DNA from: Trinickia dabaoshanensis
GTDB taxonomy: Bacteria; Pseudomonadota; Gammaproteobacteria; Burkholderiales; Burkholderiaceae
DNA length: 64,000 bases
Reading direction: 5' to 3'
Assembly: GCF_002879885.1 (NCBI RefSeq)
Contig: NZ_PNYA01000006.1
Location: 1-64,000 of the forward strand
In this document: positions 8,554 through 17,484 of the stretch, piece after piece
How positions within the stretch are numbered: the stretch's first letter is position 1
How the letters are laid out: every line of letters starts with the position of its first letter
The notes under the pieces: generated by a model
What the model was told of the DNA's origin: nothing
Databases searched by the model: none
What the model saw: the letters and a program-made list of their open reading frames with translations, nothing else
Translations under genes and position numbers: made by a program

Positions 8554-9085
8554 CGGAGTTTACTTTGCCTCTCGCGGTTTATGCTTTCCAGATATCCCAC
8601 AGCAGGGCCGCGTGCGATGAACGGCAATCACGAGGAATTTTTTTAAAAACATGGCTGTTCAAGCCATACTTTTCGGCCGCTCTACGTCCTCCTGCCGGAC
8701 AGTCGGCGCAAGCTTGTTGTAAATTTTTGGTGCCACAGTAAACTCATTCCCCGTATAAGTTTCGATATAGCGCTTGCCTGCTAAAGTCTCAGCTAACAGT
8801 GCCGATAGCACGATAACAGGTGTTGTTTCGCTAAAAGGCTTCGGCACCCCAACGAGCCCGCGCTAGTGGGATGGAACTATCTCTGCCTTATTCGAAGCCG
8901 TGTCACAGGACCATCACCCAAGCGAATGCTCATGACCGCGAGCGGATTCGGCGCTATAAGCCGCATGGAAACCAGCGACTCCCGTTGACCAGGCTACTGC
9001 AGCAGCACTCACACTATCTCTGGCAAGAAACCAGCGACATCCCGAGTCCCCGTACTCGCTGATTTTTAAACGCTACGGAACGACC
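8554..9085. other. Intergenic stretch between the divergent Zorya operon and the nuclease-like gene
   Basis: This 530-base stretch is clearly AT-richer than the flanks. A minus-strand frame of 62 codons (8847-8659) exists, but it has no recognisable motif or convincing ribosome site, and I do not call it. No RNA gene, terminator or repeat stands out. Confidence 0.5.
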
Positions 9086-9763
9086 ATGCCACGTCACGAA
9101 CAGGCTGTAATCGATGTCTTCAATGCATTCATGCACACTGAGGCACGCAGTCGCCGCCGAAACTTTCGGCACATCGCGCTGGATGGTCAGGACCGCCACG
9201 TCCTGGCCGACTACATATTGACAAACGAGTCGACGTTCACACTTGTCGAGTTCAAGTACACGCTGTCTCAACTTCTGGATGAGGAAAAGAAGAGGAAGGT
9301 GTCGCTCCTTTGCAAGGAGTTGGCGCGTGACGGGGCTATGCGTTCTCGTCACGACCTTTGTCATTTCATCGCTTGGATGCAACTTCCAGCGCGTCGCGCT
9401 AACCTCAACGTCTACCGACACGAGATATGTAATTGCCAAATCCTCGGGCGCGATTGCGGCCTCCAAGCTGAATCCCCAACTGCAACGTCGCGTCTAAGCG
9501 CAGTTGAGTTTGCGCGTTCGTTCTTCGAAGAGCCGACCACCAGAACGCTGTCCATCGATGACTTCGAAGTGTATGTTGAATGGCTTTGTAGCCTGGGGGG
9601 CAGCAGTGCTTCCCAGCTGGAACTCCTTGTAGGAGACGAAGACTCCGGGGACTGCGACTTCATCGAATTCGGGTCGCTTAGATTACTGTACGATTGGTTT
9701 CAAGGTCGCCGCCGCGCGATGAGACCATCTCCTCCAACACAAAGTTCCGGGCCTGGCTGGTGA
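9086..9763 (+). CDS. Uncharacterised protein with a PD-(D/E)XK-like nuclease core
   Basis: I do not recognise the family of this 225-residue protein. Residues 41-57 read ADYILTNESTFTLVEFK, that is Asp42 followed 12 residues later by Glu55-x-Lys57, the spacing and hydrophobic strand pattern of a PD-(D/E)XK nuclease active site. Upstream Glu5 or Glu19 could be the extra acidic residue of the core. No signal peptide or membrane helix is seen. The gene stands alone on the plus strand and converges on the end of the seven-gene operon, 26 bp away, so it is not part of that transcript. Its place between defence systems suggests a nuclease role. Restriction-type or anti-mobile-element nuclease is a guess. 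Confidence 0.5.
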   Translation: MPRHEQAVIDVFNAFMHTEARSRRRNFRHIALDGQDRHVLADYILTNESTFTLVEFKYTLSQLLDEEKKRKVSLLCKELARDGAMRSRHDLCHFIAWMQLPARRANLNVYRHEICNCQILGRDCGLQAESPTATSRLSAVEFARSFFEEPTTRTLSIDDFEVYVEWLCSLGGSSASQLELLVGDEDSGDCDFIEFGSLRLLYDWFQGRRRAMRPSPPTQSSGPGW

Positions 9764-9789
9764 GAAGATATCGAGCCGAGTGGTGCCGG

Positions 9790-10812
9790 TCAGCCGACAG
9801 GGCCACCTGGCCTGCCCCTGACTGCGCACGCCGGGAGGCCGGTCTCTTCGTCTTCAGCGTGCCCGCCGCCCTCGATAAGTTCGAGGACAGAGATGTGCGC
9901 CTCGTCGGACATTGACTTAATACGCTGATATTCCGTGGCGAAGCATTGCCCCAGTTCCAGCAGAACATCCCAGGTACCTGCGGCCGACTGGAACACTTTG
10001 GACGCCTGAGTACGAAACCACGCCCGTACGTCCGGAATCGCCATCGCAACGGTCGCAAGCAGCACTACAACCAACAGAACGTGTCGGGGGGCAGCGCCGA
10101 CCACCCGTTTTAGGCTACGTGAAGCGAGTCCAATCAGTTCTGCAATCGCCATTAGGCTAAACGCGCCGACTCTGTAACCATTGACCTGGATTGTGACGTG
10201 TACGGCGGATGCGCGCGAATATGCTCGCAAGGCAGCTAGAATTCTGAAAGGATGAATCGCCCGACCTCCCATAGCGTTTATATGGTGGTCTTTCGAAAGT
10301 ATCCCGGCCTCAATCAATTTCTGCAGACGCAAGTAAGGTACATCTTTAGGGTCGAGGAAGTCCTCCCCGTTCTCGGGGGCACCTCCAACGTCAACAAAGT
10401 TGATATGTGGCCGCAGCCGTTGCCAGTGAGCAGCAACCTCTGATTCAGACGACCCGGCGTCCACCAACGTAGCAATGTGCTTCTCAACCTCGCTCTCAAG
10501 AAACGTCGGCGCCCAGGCCTTGAGGGTTCCAGCCTCCATGACTTCCAGCAAGGCGGACCGCGCATCGGGTTTTACTCGATGCTTTGTGACCCAGCGGAGC
10601 TCGCCGATAATGACATTGGCGTCAAGAATCAAGTCAATCTGAAAGAGAGCTCCCAAAGCCGCCATGGCGCCCCCTTCGTTGTAGAGGTCCCGCAGGGTTG
10701 CCAACTCATCCGATGGTATTCGATAGTCCTGCACAGGGAATTCGCCAGCTCGGTTCGTGTGCCGATTGAAATCATGTCGCAACACTGTGAGGAAACGGTG
10801 CTGCGGGCCCAA
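9790..10812 (-). CDS. PIN-domain ribonuclease-like protein with a C-terminal membrane helix
   Basis: Residues about 60-185 form a PIN domain with all acidic positions present: Asp64 in LILDANVIIGE, Glu107 or Glu110 in FLESEVEKH, Asp157 in DPKDVPYLRLQ and Asp175 in SKDHHI. PIN domains are metal-dependent ribonucleases. A hydrophobic segment at about 243-260 (HVLLVVVLLATVAMAI) looks like a membrane helix, unusual for a PIN protein. The start is uncertain: a TTG follows the upstream stop directly (TAATTG), and GTG or TTG codons at residues 10-11 are alternatives. It is the last gene of the seven-gene operon. A membrane-tethered RNase effector is an inference. Confidence 0.65.
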   Translation of the reverse strand: MGPQHRFLTVLRHDFNRHTNRAGEFPVQDYRIPSDELATLRDLYNEGGAMAALGALFQIDLILDANVIIGELRWVTKHRVKPDARSALLEVMEAGTLKAWAPTFLESEVEKHIATLVDAGSSESEVAAHWQRLRPHINFVDVGGAPENGEDFLDPKDVPYLRLQKLIEAGILSKDHHINAMGGRAIHPFRILAALRAYSRASAVHVTIQVNGYRVGAFSLMAIAELIGLASRSLKRVVGAAPRHVLLVVVLLATVAMAIPDVRAWFRTQASKVFQSAAGTWDVLLELGQCFATEYQRIKSMSDEAHISVLELIEGGGHAEDEETGLPACAVRGRPGGPVG

Positions 10813-13059
10813 TTAATACGGGTGTTGCAAGGCCTCTATCTCTCGCGCAAGGTCTCGAAGGTACTCAGGCAGTTGCCCCTCATTGAGCCTCGCACAGAGT
10901 TCCTCGCAATGCCCGCGCGCCAAACGCATTCTACCGATGGCCAGTGCCAGCAAGAATTCCGGCAATGCGTCGCCACCGCCTTTGCCCCACGCGTCGGCCT
11001 CAGCAAGTATGACATTGAGCATCTCCGTACTGCATTCTTCATCCATCGAATACAGGAGTTCAGAAGGGCTCGCGGCCCGCAAAAATGCCGCACGTAGCAC
11101 CGCGTCGTTATAAATCGCAAAGTTCGAAGGACACACCAACACGTGCCCGTACACGCTTGAGGACCATGCAGTCACGCCGCTACGGCTCGGCTTACCGGCG
11201 AGCCCGTGATTCTCAGCCCGAGCACAAGCAAGAATATTTACAACGACCGCAAAGACGTCTGCTTGCGAGATTTCGTGACGGCGGTCCTTCGTATCCAGGT
11301 AAACGAAATCACGTGCAATTTCAAGCGAAGGGCGACAGCCACTGAAGAATAGCTGGTTGGAACTGTGGGCAGAAGCGTTAAGGGTGTCCAACCGGGATTG
11401 AAGCTCCGGCGCCAATGCTTTCTTTTCCCTCATAAGCAACAATTTCTCATGCTCGGCCTCCCACGAGGTATCGCCAGGCACCGGCGCGGGGAGCATGAAC
11501 TGGAGGGCTGAACGGAATGTGAAGGTGTCACGCCCTCGTTCACCGAAGCTCAAAAACATGTCCAGTTCGGCGAGTGCTTGGGCAGTCTCTGCAATAGTGA
11601 CAGCCGACAAATAAGCGACCGAACCGCCCGGCACGAGCGTGCGCATTCTTGCATTGATTTCGCGGGCGTGCGCATGGTTGCATAAACAACCGAATACGAC
11701 CAGTGCCGTCCCGTTTGGAACACTCTTAAGACCTTCAAGACCATCGGTGGTTATCGCGGAATTGGCTACGATGGTTTCAAGCCCAGCCTCTTTGACCAAT
11801 TCAAAAAATTTTTCTTCAGATAGACCCACCAATGCGACGTAGTTTAGCGGAGCGGGCGTAAACCGTCGCAGCATCCGTATGAAGTCCCCTCGGAGATGAG
11901 CGTCTGCGTCTAGCAGCGATTCGGCGTCGAGTGCGACGCCCGCCGGTCGAACGGCGGATTTGAAAAGTGTGACATCTAGGCAGCCAGTTCGAGCAAGCCT
12001 TTCGACGGCCTCTCGAGCGTCTTTGGGCTGCGCCGCACTCCTCACTGCAAGACGTTTGATGGCACGCCTCTCCAGGAGAAACTGGTCACCCTCCAATTGG
12101 GCAAGGAAGTACCCTTCTTTGCAGAAGGGACAGTCCTGAGCCGGGTAGTTGCTAACCGGTGGATATCCGAACAAACCGTCATTTCGATAAGTCAGATTAC
12201 AGACCACACTCCCGTCGTACTCCGCCGCTCCTGACCCAAGGTAAAACAGGGTGACGATTCTGCTTTTATCTACCTGACTGTTGACGAGTCTTCTTGCCAA
12301 GCCACCGGACGTCGAAGCGGAGATGAGATAGAAGTCCGTCGGTCGTCTACGTGGAAGCTTTTCGACCCCGCCGTAGGAGCTAAACGATTTGACGGGAGGG
12401 TGCTTGTCCCAAAGGCCTTGCGCGATAGCCATTCGCGCCATCGCGAAAGCGACAGCAATGATAGGTGCCGTATCGACGAAAATCCGCGATGGGGCCATGC
12501 CCGATGCGGCCGCGAACGCGAAAAACGCTACTGCCGCGCACGCCTCGGAGCTAAGGAGGGGGCCACTTGCGCGCAGAAATTTATTGGAATGCCGTCCGGA
12601 CACTTTTCCGAAATGAACACCCGCCGGCGCTTCAACCAAACCACTGCCACGATGGAAAAGGTCAAATAGCCACCCACTACACAAGCGGCTATCAAGCGCT
12701 TCCCGTCTACCCGGCCGCACCTCATCCCCGGCATATTCGAACGGGATTGCCGAGACTCGGCGCTTCTCTCCGTCACCCTGCTCGATTCCGAGCAGGCGCA
12801 CCCTCCCCCCAATGCCCTCAAAGTACCGGCGGGCGCGCTTTACGGCAACGCCGCTTGCAATGGCATTAACGAGGGTCGCCTCGTCCGCAAACGGTGCGAG
12901 CACGTAGATATTCGCCGTCGCAGGGCGTTGGTCGAAGATATGTCGAACGTCCTCGCTCAGCGTCGATTCGGTGAATTCGTACTCGTCGTAAACAAGTAGG
13001 CTAGCCTCCCCCTCATACGCGTCTTGTCGGAATCTCGTTGTTAGGCGAAGCGCGCTCAT
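10813..13059 (-). CDS. Large protein with a phosphoribosyltransferase-like domain and a zinc-type CxxC
   Basis: I do not recognise a named family for this 748-residue protein. Residues about 148-275 resemble an orotate-phosphoribosyltransferase fold: a GKVSGRHSNKFL segment like the substrate hood of OPRT, a hydrophobic strand ending in Asp196, and a small-residue loop LISASTSGGLARRL where the PRPP-binding loop of these enzymes sits. The acidic pair of a classical PRPP loop is absent, so catalysis is uncertain. A CPFC motif lies at 310-313. The rest is long, mostly helical and featureless to me. It starts 4 bp after the GHKL gene and is followed immediately by the membrane PIN gene, suggesting one functional module. 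Confidence 0.5.
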   Translation of the reverse strand: MSALRLTTRFRQDAYEGEASLLVYDEYEFTESTLSEDVRHIFDQRPATANIYVLAPFADEATLVNAIASGVAVKRARRYFEGIGGRVRLLGIEQGDGEKRRVSAIPFEYAGDEVRPGRREALDSRLCSGWLFDLFHRGSGLVEAPAGVHFGKVSGRHSNKFLRASGPLLSSEACAAVAFFAFAAASGMAPSRIFVDTAPIIAVAFAMARMAIAQGLWDKHPPVKSFSSYGGVEKLPRRRPTDFYLISASTSGGLARRLVNSQVDKSRIVTLFYLGSGAAEYDGSVVCNLTYRNDGLFGYPPVSNYPAQDCPFCKEGYFLAQLEGDQFLLERRAIKRLAVRSAAQPKDAREAVERLARTGCLDVTLFKSAVRPAGVALDAESLLDADAHLRGDFIRMLRRFTPAPLNYVALVGLSEEKFFELVKEAGLETIVANSAITTDGLEGLKSVPNGTALVVFGCLCNHAHAREINARMRTLVPGGSVAYLSAVTIAETAQALAELDMFLSFGERGRDTFTFRSALQFMLPAPVPGDTSWEAEHEKLLLMREKKALAPELQSRLDTLNASAHSSNQLFFSGCRPSLEIARDFVYLDTKDRRHEISQADVFAVVVNILACARAENHGLAGKPSRSGVTAWSSSVYGHVLVCPSNFAIYNDAVLRAAFLRAASPSELLYSMDEECSTEMLNVILAEADAWGKGGGDALPEFLLALAIGRMRLARGHCEELCARLNEGQLPEYLRDLAREIEALQHPY

Positions 13060-13063
13060 GCTG

Positions 13064-14230
13064 TTAGTTCAGAGGAACGATTACACGGATTGAAGACCCG
13101 ACCAACAATTCATGTTCGGACGGCACTGCGACAAATCGGCGTTCAAAGTCGAGCAACTGGGGTTTGGGCATCCCCGGTCGAGTGGGAGAAGTCGAAGGCT
13201 CCATCTTGAATTTGAATTCGCCTTCCATAAATGTACGGTACCCATATATGCGCCCCGTCCGAACCTCGATGGCCCCCCGGAGTAACTGCAAAGCACGTAG
13301 CACCTCGTACAAGCCCATCCCGCGATGTCCTTGACGTACATCAGTCAGTCCGGAATCGTAGTGACGCTCAAGGCACGAATGCACTACCTTCCATTCGAGG
13401 CCGATGTCAACATGCAGTTGAATTTGCTCTCGCATGAACGAAGCAAAGAAGCCCGGTCCCGAATCAAAAACGGACAGTTCGAACGCCTCGATTGGTCGAC
13501 TCGCGGCGTTACCAGTGTCCCTCGTCCTTCCCCGGCCGACCGTCGTGCGCTTCAATATCAACCCCCGGACTCCATTCTTTCGAATAGGTAACCCTGAGAG
13601 CTCTGTCTTGCCATGCGTGTCTGCATTCTCGAAGAGTTCCGAAACGATTGTTGCGAGCGCCGAACTCCAATGCACCGCAGAGGAGGTAGACAAGTTGGTG
13701 CCAGCTTGATGTGTGACCAGCTCTTCGATGATTGCCTCGAAGTCTTCCCGTGCAATCATCCGGCCGTCGGAACCGTACAAATCGGGTGGAGTTCCCCGCC
13801 CTCGGCTATCGGCGCAAATCACCACTTGCGTGTCGGAAAAAAAATCAACCTTCAATCGCTCTTTAAACAATTTACGGCGACCGGCATCCAGAGAATCCGC
13901 CGCTTGCACATTGTCGAACCCCTCGATGTCGTGAGTCGCGTTTTCAAGGACAATGAGAACTGCAAGGAGGGGAAAAATCGTTGGCGATGCAAGCACACGC
14001 GAAGCGATATGTTGCTGCCATCGAACCTTGATGTCGTTGTGCCGACTCAGTGTCAACAAGCGCTGGATAGCCAGTACCTCGGACTGCGCCATCCCCGCCG
14101 ACATTTCGTTCGCATAGCTGTCCGGAACGATGATAGTGACACTGGCGTTGTGGGCCGCGACATCTTGCCCTCGACGTTCGTCTAGCAGGTCGAACGGTAA
14201 CTGAAAAGCCAACAATTGCGGCTCAACCAT
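13064..14230 (-). CDS. GHKL-type ATPase
   Basis: The 388-residue protein has the three motifs of the GHKL (Hsp90/histidine kinase/MutL) ATP-binding fold: N-box SELFENADTHG at 197-207, G1 box DSGPG at 256-260 and G2 box GHRGMGLYEV at 301-310. No histidine phosphoacceptor helix, PAS domain or membrane segment is visible, so it is not an ordinary sensor kinase. GHKL ATPases recur in bacterial defence operons as sensors or switches. It lies between the PIN gene (130 bp upstream) and the phosphoribosyltransferase-like gene (4 bp downstream). No clear promoter was found in the 130-bp gap, so I take it as part of the longer operon, though an internal promoter is possible. Confidence 0.75.
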   Translation of the reverse strand: MVEPQLLAFQLPFDLLDERRGQDVAAHNASVTIIVPDSYANEMSAGMAQSEVLAIQRLLTLSRHNDIKVRWQQHIASRVLASPTIFPLLAVLIVLENATHDIEGFDNVQAADSLDAGRRKLFKERLKVDFFSDTQVVICADSRGRGTPPDLYGSDGRMIAREDFEAIIEELVTHQAGTNLSTSSAVHWSSALATIVSELFENADTHGKTELSGLPIRKNGVRGLILKRTTVGRGRTRDTGNAASRPIEAFELSVFDSGPGFFASFMREQIQLHVDIGLEWKVVHSCLERHYDSGLTDVRQGHRGMGLYEVLRALQLLRGAIEVRTGRIYGYRTFMEGEFKFKMEPSTSPTRPGMPKPQLLDFERRFVAVPSEHELLVGSSIRVIVPLN

Positions 14231-14359
14231 TTTGAGTCTGCTGCAGATGGATTAATCGCATGGTTCGCGGCGCGCTTTCCGCAACCGACCGTAGGATTGA
14301 GTGACGGTGAACCGGCCCGATGACAGCCCAAACATGGGTAGTAAGCATTTTGTGAGTGC

Positions 14360-14947
14360 TCATCCCTGCCTGCAACCGCTCGCGAGCACCTCGGACAACA
14401 AATCTCTTTCGTCTTTCGGCACGCCCATTTTAGCGTTCTCTCGCGCAGCCATGACGAGACGTTGGAGATGTGCCACGTCTTTTCCGAGACGAACGGTCGC
14501 AGAAATTAGCATGCTCAGCGTACTCACCATGGTCAGTTGAGACATTTGACTCCTGACGAAGGACCGTGCCTTGTTTTCGTCGATGACCACGGACAGAGCT
14601 CTCTGCTGCGCCACCGCCAATGTCGCGCTCTCACCGACGTCGAGCCGTTGACCCAATGGCGCCTGAATCAGCTCGAGGTACTTCGAATACTCTTGCTTCT
14701 CCATCCGAACCCTTTCAATGAAGCCGGCGTCCTGGAGTGCCTGCAGTTCCTCGACGTGACATAGCCCAGGAACCGGATGCCGAGATATTTCACCGAAAAC
14801 CTTGTCCTCGACCAGGCAGGGCGGCTCGAGCACACTAAAAACCTCTGCAGCGGCGCGACATCCAAGCAGATTGATGAGAACGCTCGCGTCCAGAATGAGT
14901 TTCCCGTCGGGCAGGTGGTCACGAAACCAGCTCAAGCGTTTCTCCAT
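14360..14947 (-). CDS. PIN-domain protein, probable toxin partner of the upstream XRE-ImmA/IrrE protein
   Basis: The 195-residue protein carries a complete set of PIN acidic residues: Asp20 in LILDASVLINLLG, Glu53 in VFGEISRHP, Asp103 or Glu106 in RLDVGESATLAVA and Asp123 in VIDENKAR. The pattern fits a PIN ribonuclease of the toxin type. Its ATG lies 29 bp inside the end of the XRE-ImmA/IrrE gene in another frame, so the two are translationally coupled. XRE-COG2856 proteins next to PIN genes form a known toxin-antitoxin arrangement. Here the pair is embedded in a larger operon, so the PIN protein may serve as its effector instead of acting as a free-standing toxin. Confidence 0.75.
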   Translation of the reverse strand: MEKRLSWFRDHLPDGKLILDASVLINLLGCRAAAEVFSVLEPPCLVEDKVFGEISRHPVPGLCHVEELQALQDAGFIERVRMEKQEYSKYLELIQAPLGQRLDVGESATLAVAQQRALSVVIDENKARSFVRSQMSQLTMVSTLSMLISATVRLGKDVAHLQRLVMAARENAKMGVPKDERDLLSEVLASGCRQG

Positions 14948-16085
14948 TTCCGTCCCGATGGCCCTCGTCCAATGCTTTTCGCACAGTCAGTAAGTCAAGT
15001 TCCAGCATGGATGCAATCTGCTGTTCCGTGAGCAGTTCACGCGCATGGGCAGCTGCAGCCAGTAACATCGTGCGAGCGGTGAAGCTTGGCGGCTCGGGCG
15101 TGAGACCAAGCTCGTCTCTCACTGCGGCTTGGTGCTTTAGACTGAGTCCGTCCGCCCTGAGTCGCTCATACGTACCTTGGGGTAGCAATTTCAGGGAGAC
15201 CATGCGTCGAACCAGCGCTTCCATTGAGACGTTGAAGTACAACGTCATCGTCAGCAGTTCGCGCACAGTGAATCGGCCCACGAGCTTTTTTAGCTCGGCA
15301 GCCTTCTTGCGCACGGCCACTGCCGGCATGAGCAAGCAGCTGCCGAAGATGTCGCAGAATCGCTCTTCGCGGTCTTCAAACGACTCATCCTCGAAATGCA
15401 CCGTAAGGCCCGTTTTCCTTAGTGCGGCATGGGCTAGCTCATGAGCTGCCGTAACGCGCCGCCTGTAAATTGGATGCTTCAGGTTGATGAGAACAAAACC
15501 ACCGGCCGCCTCCGAAAACGCCATGGCCCCACTGACACGCGAAGGAAGAGGTCTCTCGAATACTCGGAGTCCAAGTTCCGACTCCAGCAATGCGTTTAGG
15601 TCTTGAATCGGGCCCATCCCGAGGCCAAGCCTAGCTCGGACAGCAAGAGCGGCATCCTCCGCCTGCTGTTCTATCGGCTCTTCTCGAGACAGCGGTACAA
15701 AGGGGATGTCAACCCTCGGTGGAGGCATTCCCACCAATGCCTCCAACTGAACGACCGACGTGGCCAGCCTGTTGAGCATCGAGGCCACGAGCGCCTCGTC
15801 ATCTATCTCGCCACGTTGCGGAGCACTGCTTCGGAACTGGACCTGCATCTCCACGGGAGCAGTCCCATCGTCAAGCAAATCAATCTCTGACGCACCATAC
15901 AATTCTGCCATGGCACGCAGTTCATCGGTATTGACTTGACGCTTGCCTGCCTCAATGGCAACAACAGTCGTTCTTGCCATACCGAGTGCATTGGCAGCGG
16001 CCTCCTGCGTCAAACGATTCATCGTTCGCGCTGACTTCAAACGTGCGCCAAGCACTTCAGGTCGAACTTTCAGTTCGAATTCCAT
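14919..16085 (-). CDS. XRE helix-turn-helix regulator fused to an ImmA/IrrE metallopeptidase domain
   Basis: The 388-residue protein begins with an XRE helix-turn-helix (about residues 10-65, containing RLTQEAAANALGMARTTVVAIEAGKR). Residues about 185-260 are an ImmA/IrrE (COG2856) domain with HELAH at 215-219 and a downstream Glu near 240 followed by CLLMP, the zinc ligands and core of this peptidase family. Such proteins repress genes and can be inactivated by, or carry out, proteolysis on a stress signal. The start at 16085 follows the QueC-like stop by one base (TGAGATG), which fixes it; a longer upstream frame is spurious. It is the obvious candidate to bind the boxes at 18055-18129, which is inference. 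Confidence 0.85.
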   Translation of the reverse strand: MEFELKVRPEVLGARLKSARTMNRLTQEAAANALGMARTTVVAIEAGKRQVNTDELRAMAELYGASEIDLLDDGTAPVEMQVQFRSSAPQRGEIDDEALVASMLNRLATSVVQLEALVGMPPPRVDIPFVPLSREEPIEQQAEDAALAVRARLGLGMGPIQDLNALLESELGLRVFERPLPSRVSGAMAFSEAAGGFVLINLKHPIYRRRVTAAHELAHAALRKTGLTVHFEDESFEDREERFCDIFGSCLLMPAVAVRKKAAELKKLVGRFTVRELLTMTLYFNVSMEALVRRMVSLKLLPQGTYERLRADGLSLKHQAAVRDELGLTPEPPSFTARTMLLAAAAHARELLTEQQIASMLELDLLTVRKALDEGHRDGNGETLELVS

Positions 16086-16086
16086 C

Positions 16087-17484
16087 TCATTCTCGTGCGA
16101 GTTGTGCCACCCAGGACGACTTCCCGCTGTATTCGAGAAAGCCCGCCCATTCGTGGCTGTGTTGTTTAAGCATTTCGTCGAGCGCGCCCCGCACTTCGCT
16201 TCCCGAACGTCCCAAATATTCGGCCAGACCGACCGCCTCCGAAGCCACACGATATTGTGTGGTAGCACCGACAAGGTCGGCCAATCGCTGCATACTTCTG
16301 GCCGCATTGCGTGCGATATCGTTGTATGAAGCTCGAGTGAGCAACTTGTCGCCGTCAACCAGGGCCTCCTCGAGCGACTTCGCATGCAAATCGTTCACCT
16401 TGTAATCGGTCGTGTCCGTGATACCTGCAGCAAATAATGACATCCGCCGCAGCAGGCAATTCCCACAAACACCACAATGCACCTGCTTTCGATTTCGATT
16501 CGCATGACGAGCGTCATATGAGCAGGAGGGATGTTCGGCCAGCCACCCCTCACTATTCGGTTCGACCAGCGACAGTTGCCGGAGCACCTGCCCTTTCGTC
16601 TGGAACAGCGCCGGATGAGCGAACGTTACTTCGCGTCCGGTCAGGCATTTGAAAAACCGTCCAAGGCGCGTCGTGAAACCAGGATGGCAGCTCCTGTGGG
16701 GAGCCTCTGCTCCCAATCTGACCAAAGAACCGCCCAAGCTGCCCTGACCGTTCTCTGGAATAACAACTTCCCCGCCACCTGACAATACCGCCGCATAAGC
16801 TGCAAGCCCGTCGTACAAGAACGGCCGCGTACGGAAGCTCTGTTCAGAGTGGCTAGGCTCATTCACGCTCGCTGAGACCGGGATTGGCACGAGCTTATGC
16901 TTGGCGCGCCGACCGAGCGACTTCATCGTGCTATCTCCGCTGCCGGACCGCAAATGGACAGGAATGACATCCATTCGCATATCGCTCGCCTTGAGCAACT
17001 GACTTTGTGCGAAACTATCCAGCCCATGGCTAAACGGAATGAAGACGCGGCGTCTATCGGGTGCTTCAAGCAACGGTACTTGCCCGGAGGGAGCCGATTT
17101 CCTTCTCCTCTTCACAAAGGAAACTTGCCAAATATCGCCAGTCAGATACTGAAGGGCGCCCACTAAGGCAGACGCAACCTCATCGCGCCGCCAAGTAGCA
17201 AGCTCGTAAACCGGGACCGTCAATCGGAGTTGACGTGCCCAACCATTGCCATGCTTGCGGCGGACGAATCTATCGGCATACTTGACCGCGCCGAACAGCA
17301 CCGACAAGTCATGCGAGAGGGGACTTACCTCCGTAAAGCAAACCTCATGCAATAATCCGGTCAGGATGGCCAGACCATCACCAATGATGACCTGTGAATG
17401 GTCGCCCTCCGAGAGAGCCGGACCGGATTCGACGACAGTGACAGAGCCTTCGGTCGAGGGCGAGAATTTTTGACCCACACTCAC
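16087..17484 (-). CDS. QueC-like PP-loop protein of a defence type
   Basis: The 465-residue protein resembles 7-cyano-7-deazaguanine synthase QueC. Residues 151-157, FSHGLDS, correspond to the ATP pyrophosphatase PP-loop (usually SGGxDS), with His in place of the first Gly. The C-terminal half has the zinc cysteines C321, C337, C340 and C343 (HCGVCGNCLLRR). The 140-residue N-terminal extension is absent from housekeeping QueC, which is near 230 residues. QueC-like proteins without a queuosine pathway occur in the qatABCD and type IV CBASS defence systems, and the neighbours here include no queD, queE or queF. The start is a GTG overlapping the upstream stop (GTGA). The chemistry is probably nucleotide-dependent modification; the substrate is unknown. 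Confidence 0.75.
   Translation of the reverse strand: MSVGQKFSPSTEGSVTVVESGPALSEGDHSQVIIGDGLAILTGLLHEVCFTEVSPLSHDLSVLFGAVKYADRFVRRKHGNGWARQLRLTVPVYELATWRRDEVASALVGALQYLTGDIWQVSFVKRRRKSAPSGQVPLLEAPDRRRVFIPFSHGLDSFAQSQLLKASDMRMDVIPVHLRSGSGDSTMKSLGRRAKHKLVPIPVSASVNEPSHSEQSFRTRPFLYDGLAAYAAVLSGGGEVVIPENGQGSLGGSLVRLGAEAPHRSCHPGFTTRLGRFFKCLTGREVTFAHPALFQTKGQVLRQLSLVEPNSEGWLAEHPSCSYDARHANRNRKQVHCGVCGNCLLRRMSLFAAGITDTTDYKVNDLHAKSLEEALVDGDKLLTRASYNDIARNAARSMQRLADLVGATTQYRVASEAVGLAEYLGRSGSEVRGALDEMLKQHSHEWAGFLEYSGKSSWVAQLARE

Noticed and set aside
8659-8847. Minus-strand 62-codon frame in the AT-rich gap
   Set aside because: No ribosome site, no recognisable motif, and no coupling to a neighbour; length is within chance.
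14231-14359. Separate promoter with TGACA boxes before the GHKL gene
   Set aside because: Two TGAC half-sites exist but no palindrome and no convincing -35/-10 pair.
14919-16385. Longer version (488 codons) of the XRE-ImmA/IrrE gene
   Set aside because: The first 100 codons overlap the QueC-like gene in another frame and look non-coding; the ATG at 16085 begins right at the XRE domain.
16087-17484. Housekeeping queC of queuosine synthesis
   Set aside because: Twice the usual length, altered PP-loop, no queD/E/F nearby, and translational coupling to defence-type genes.
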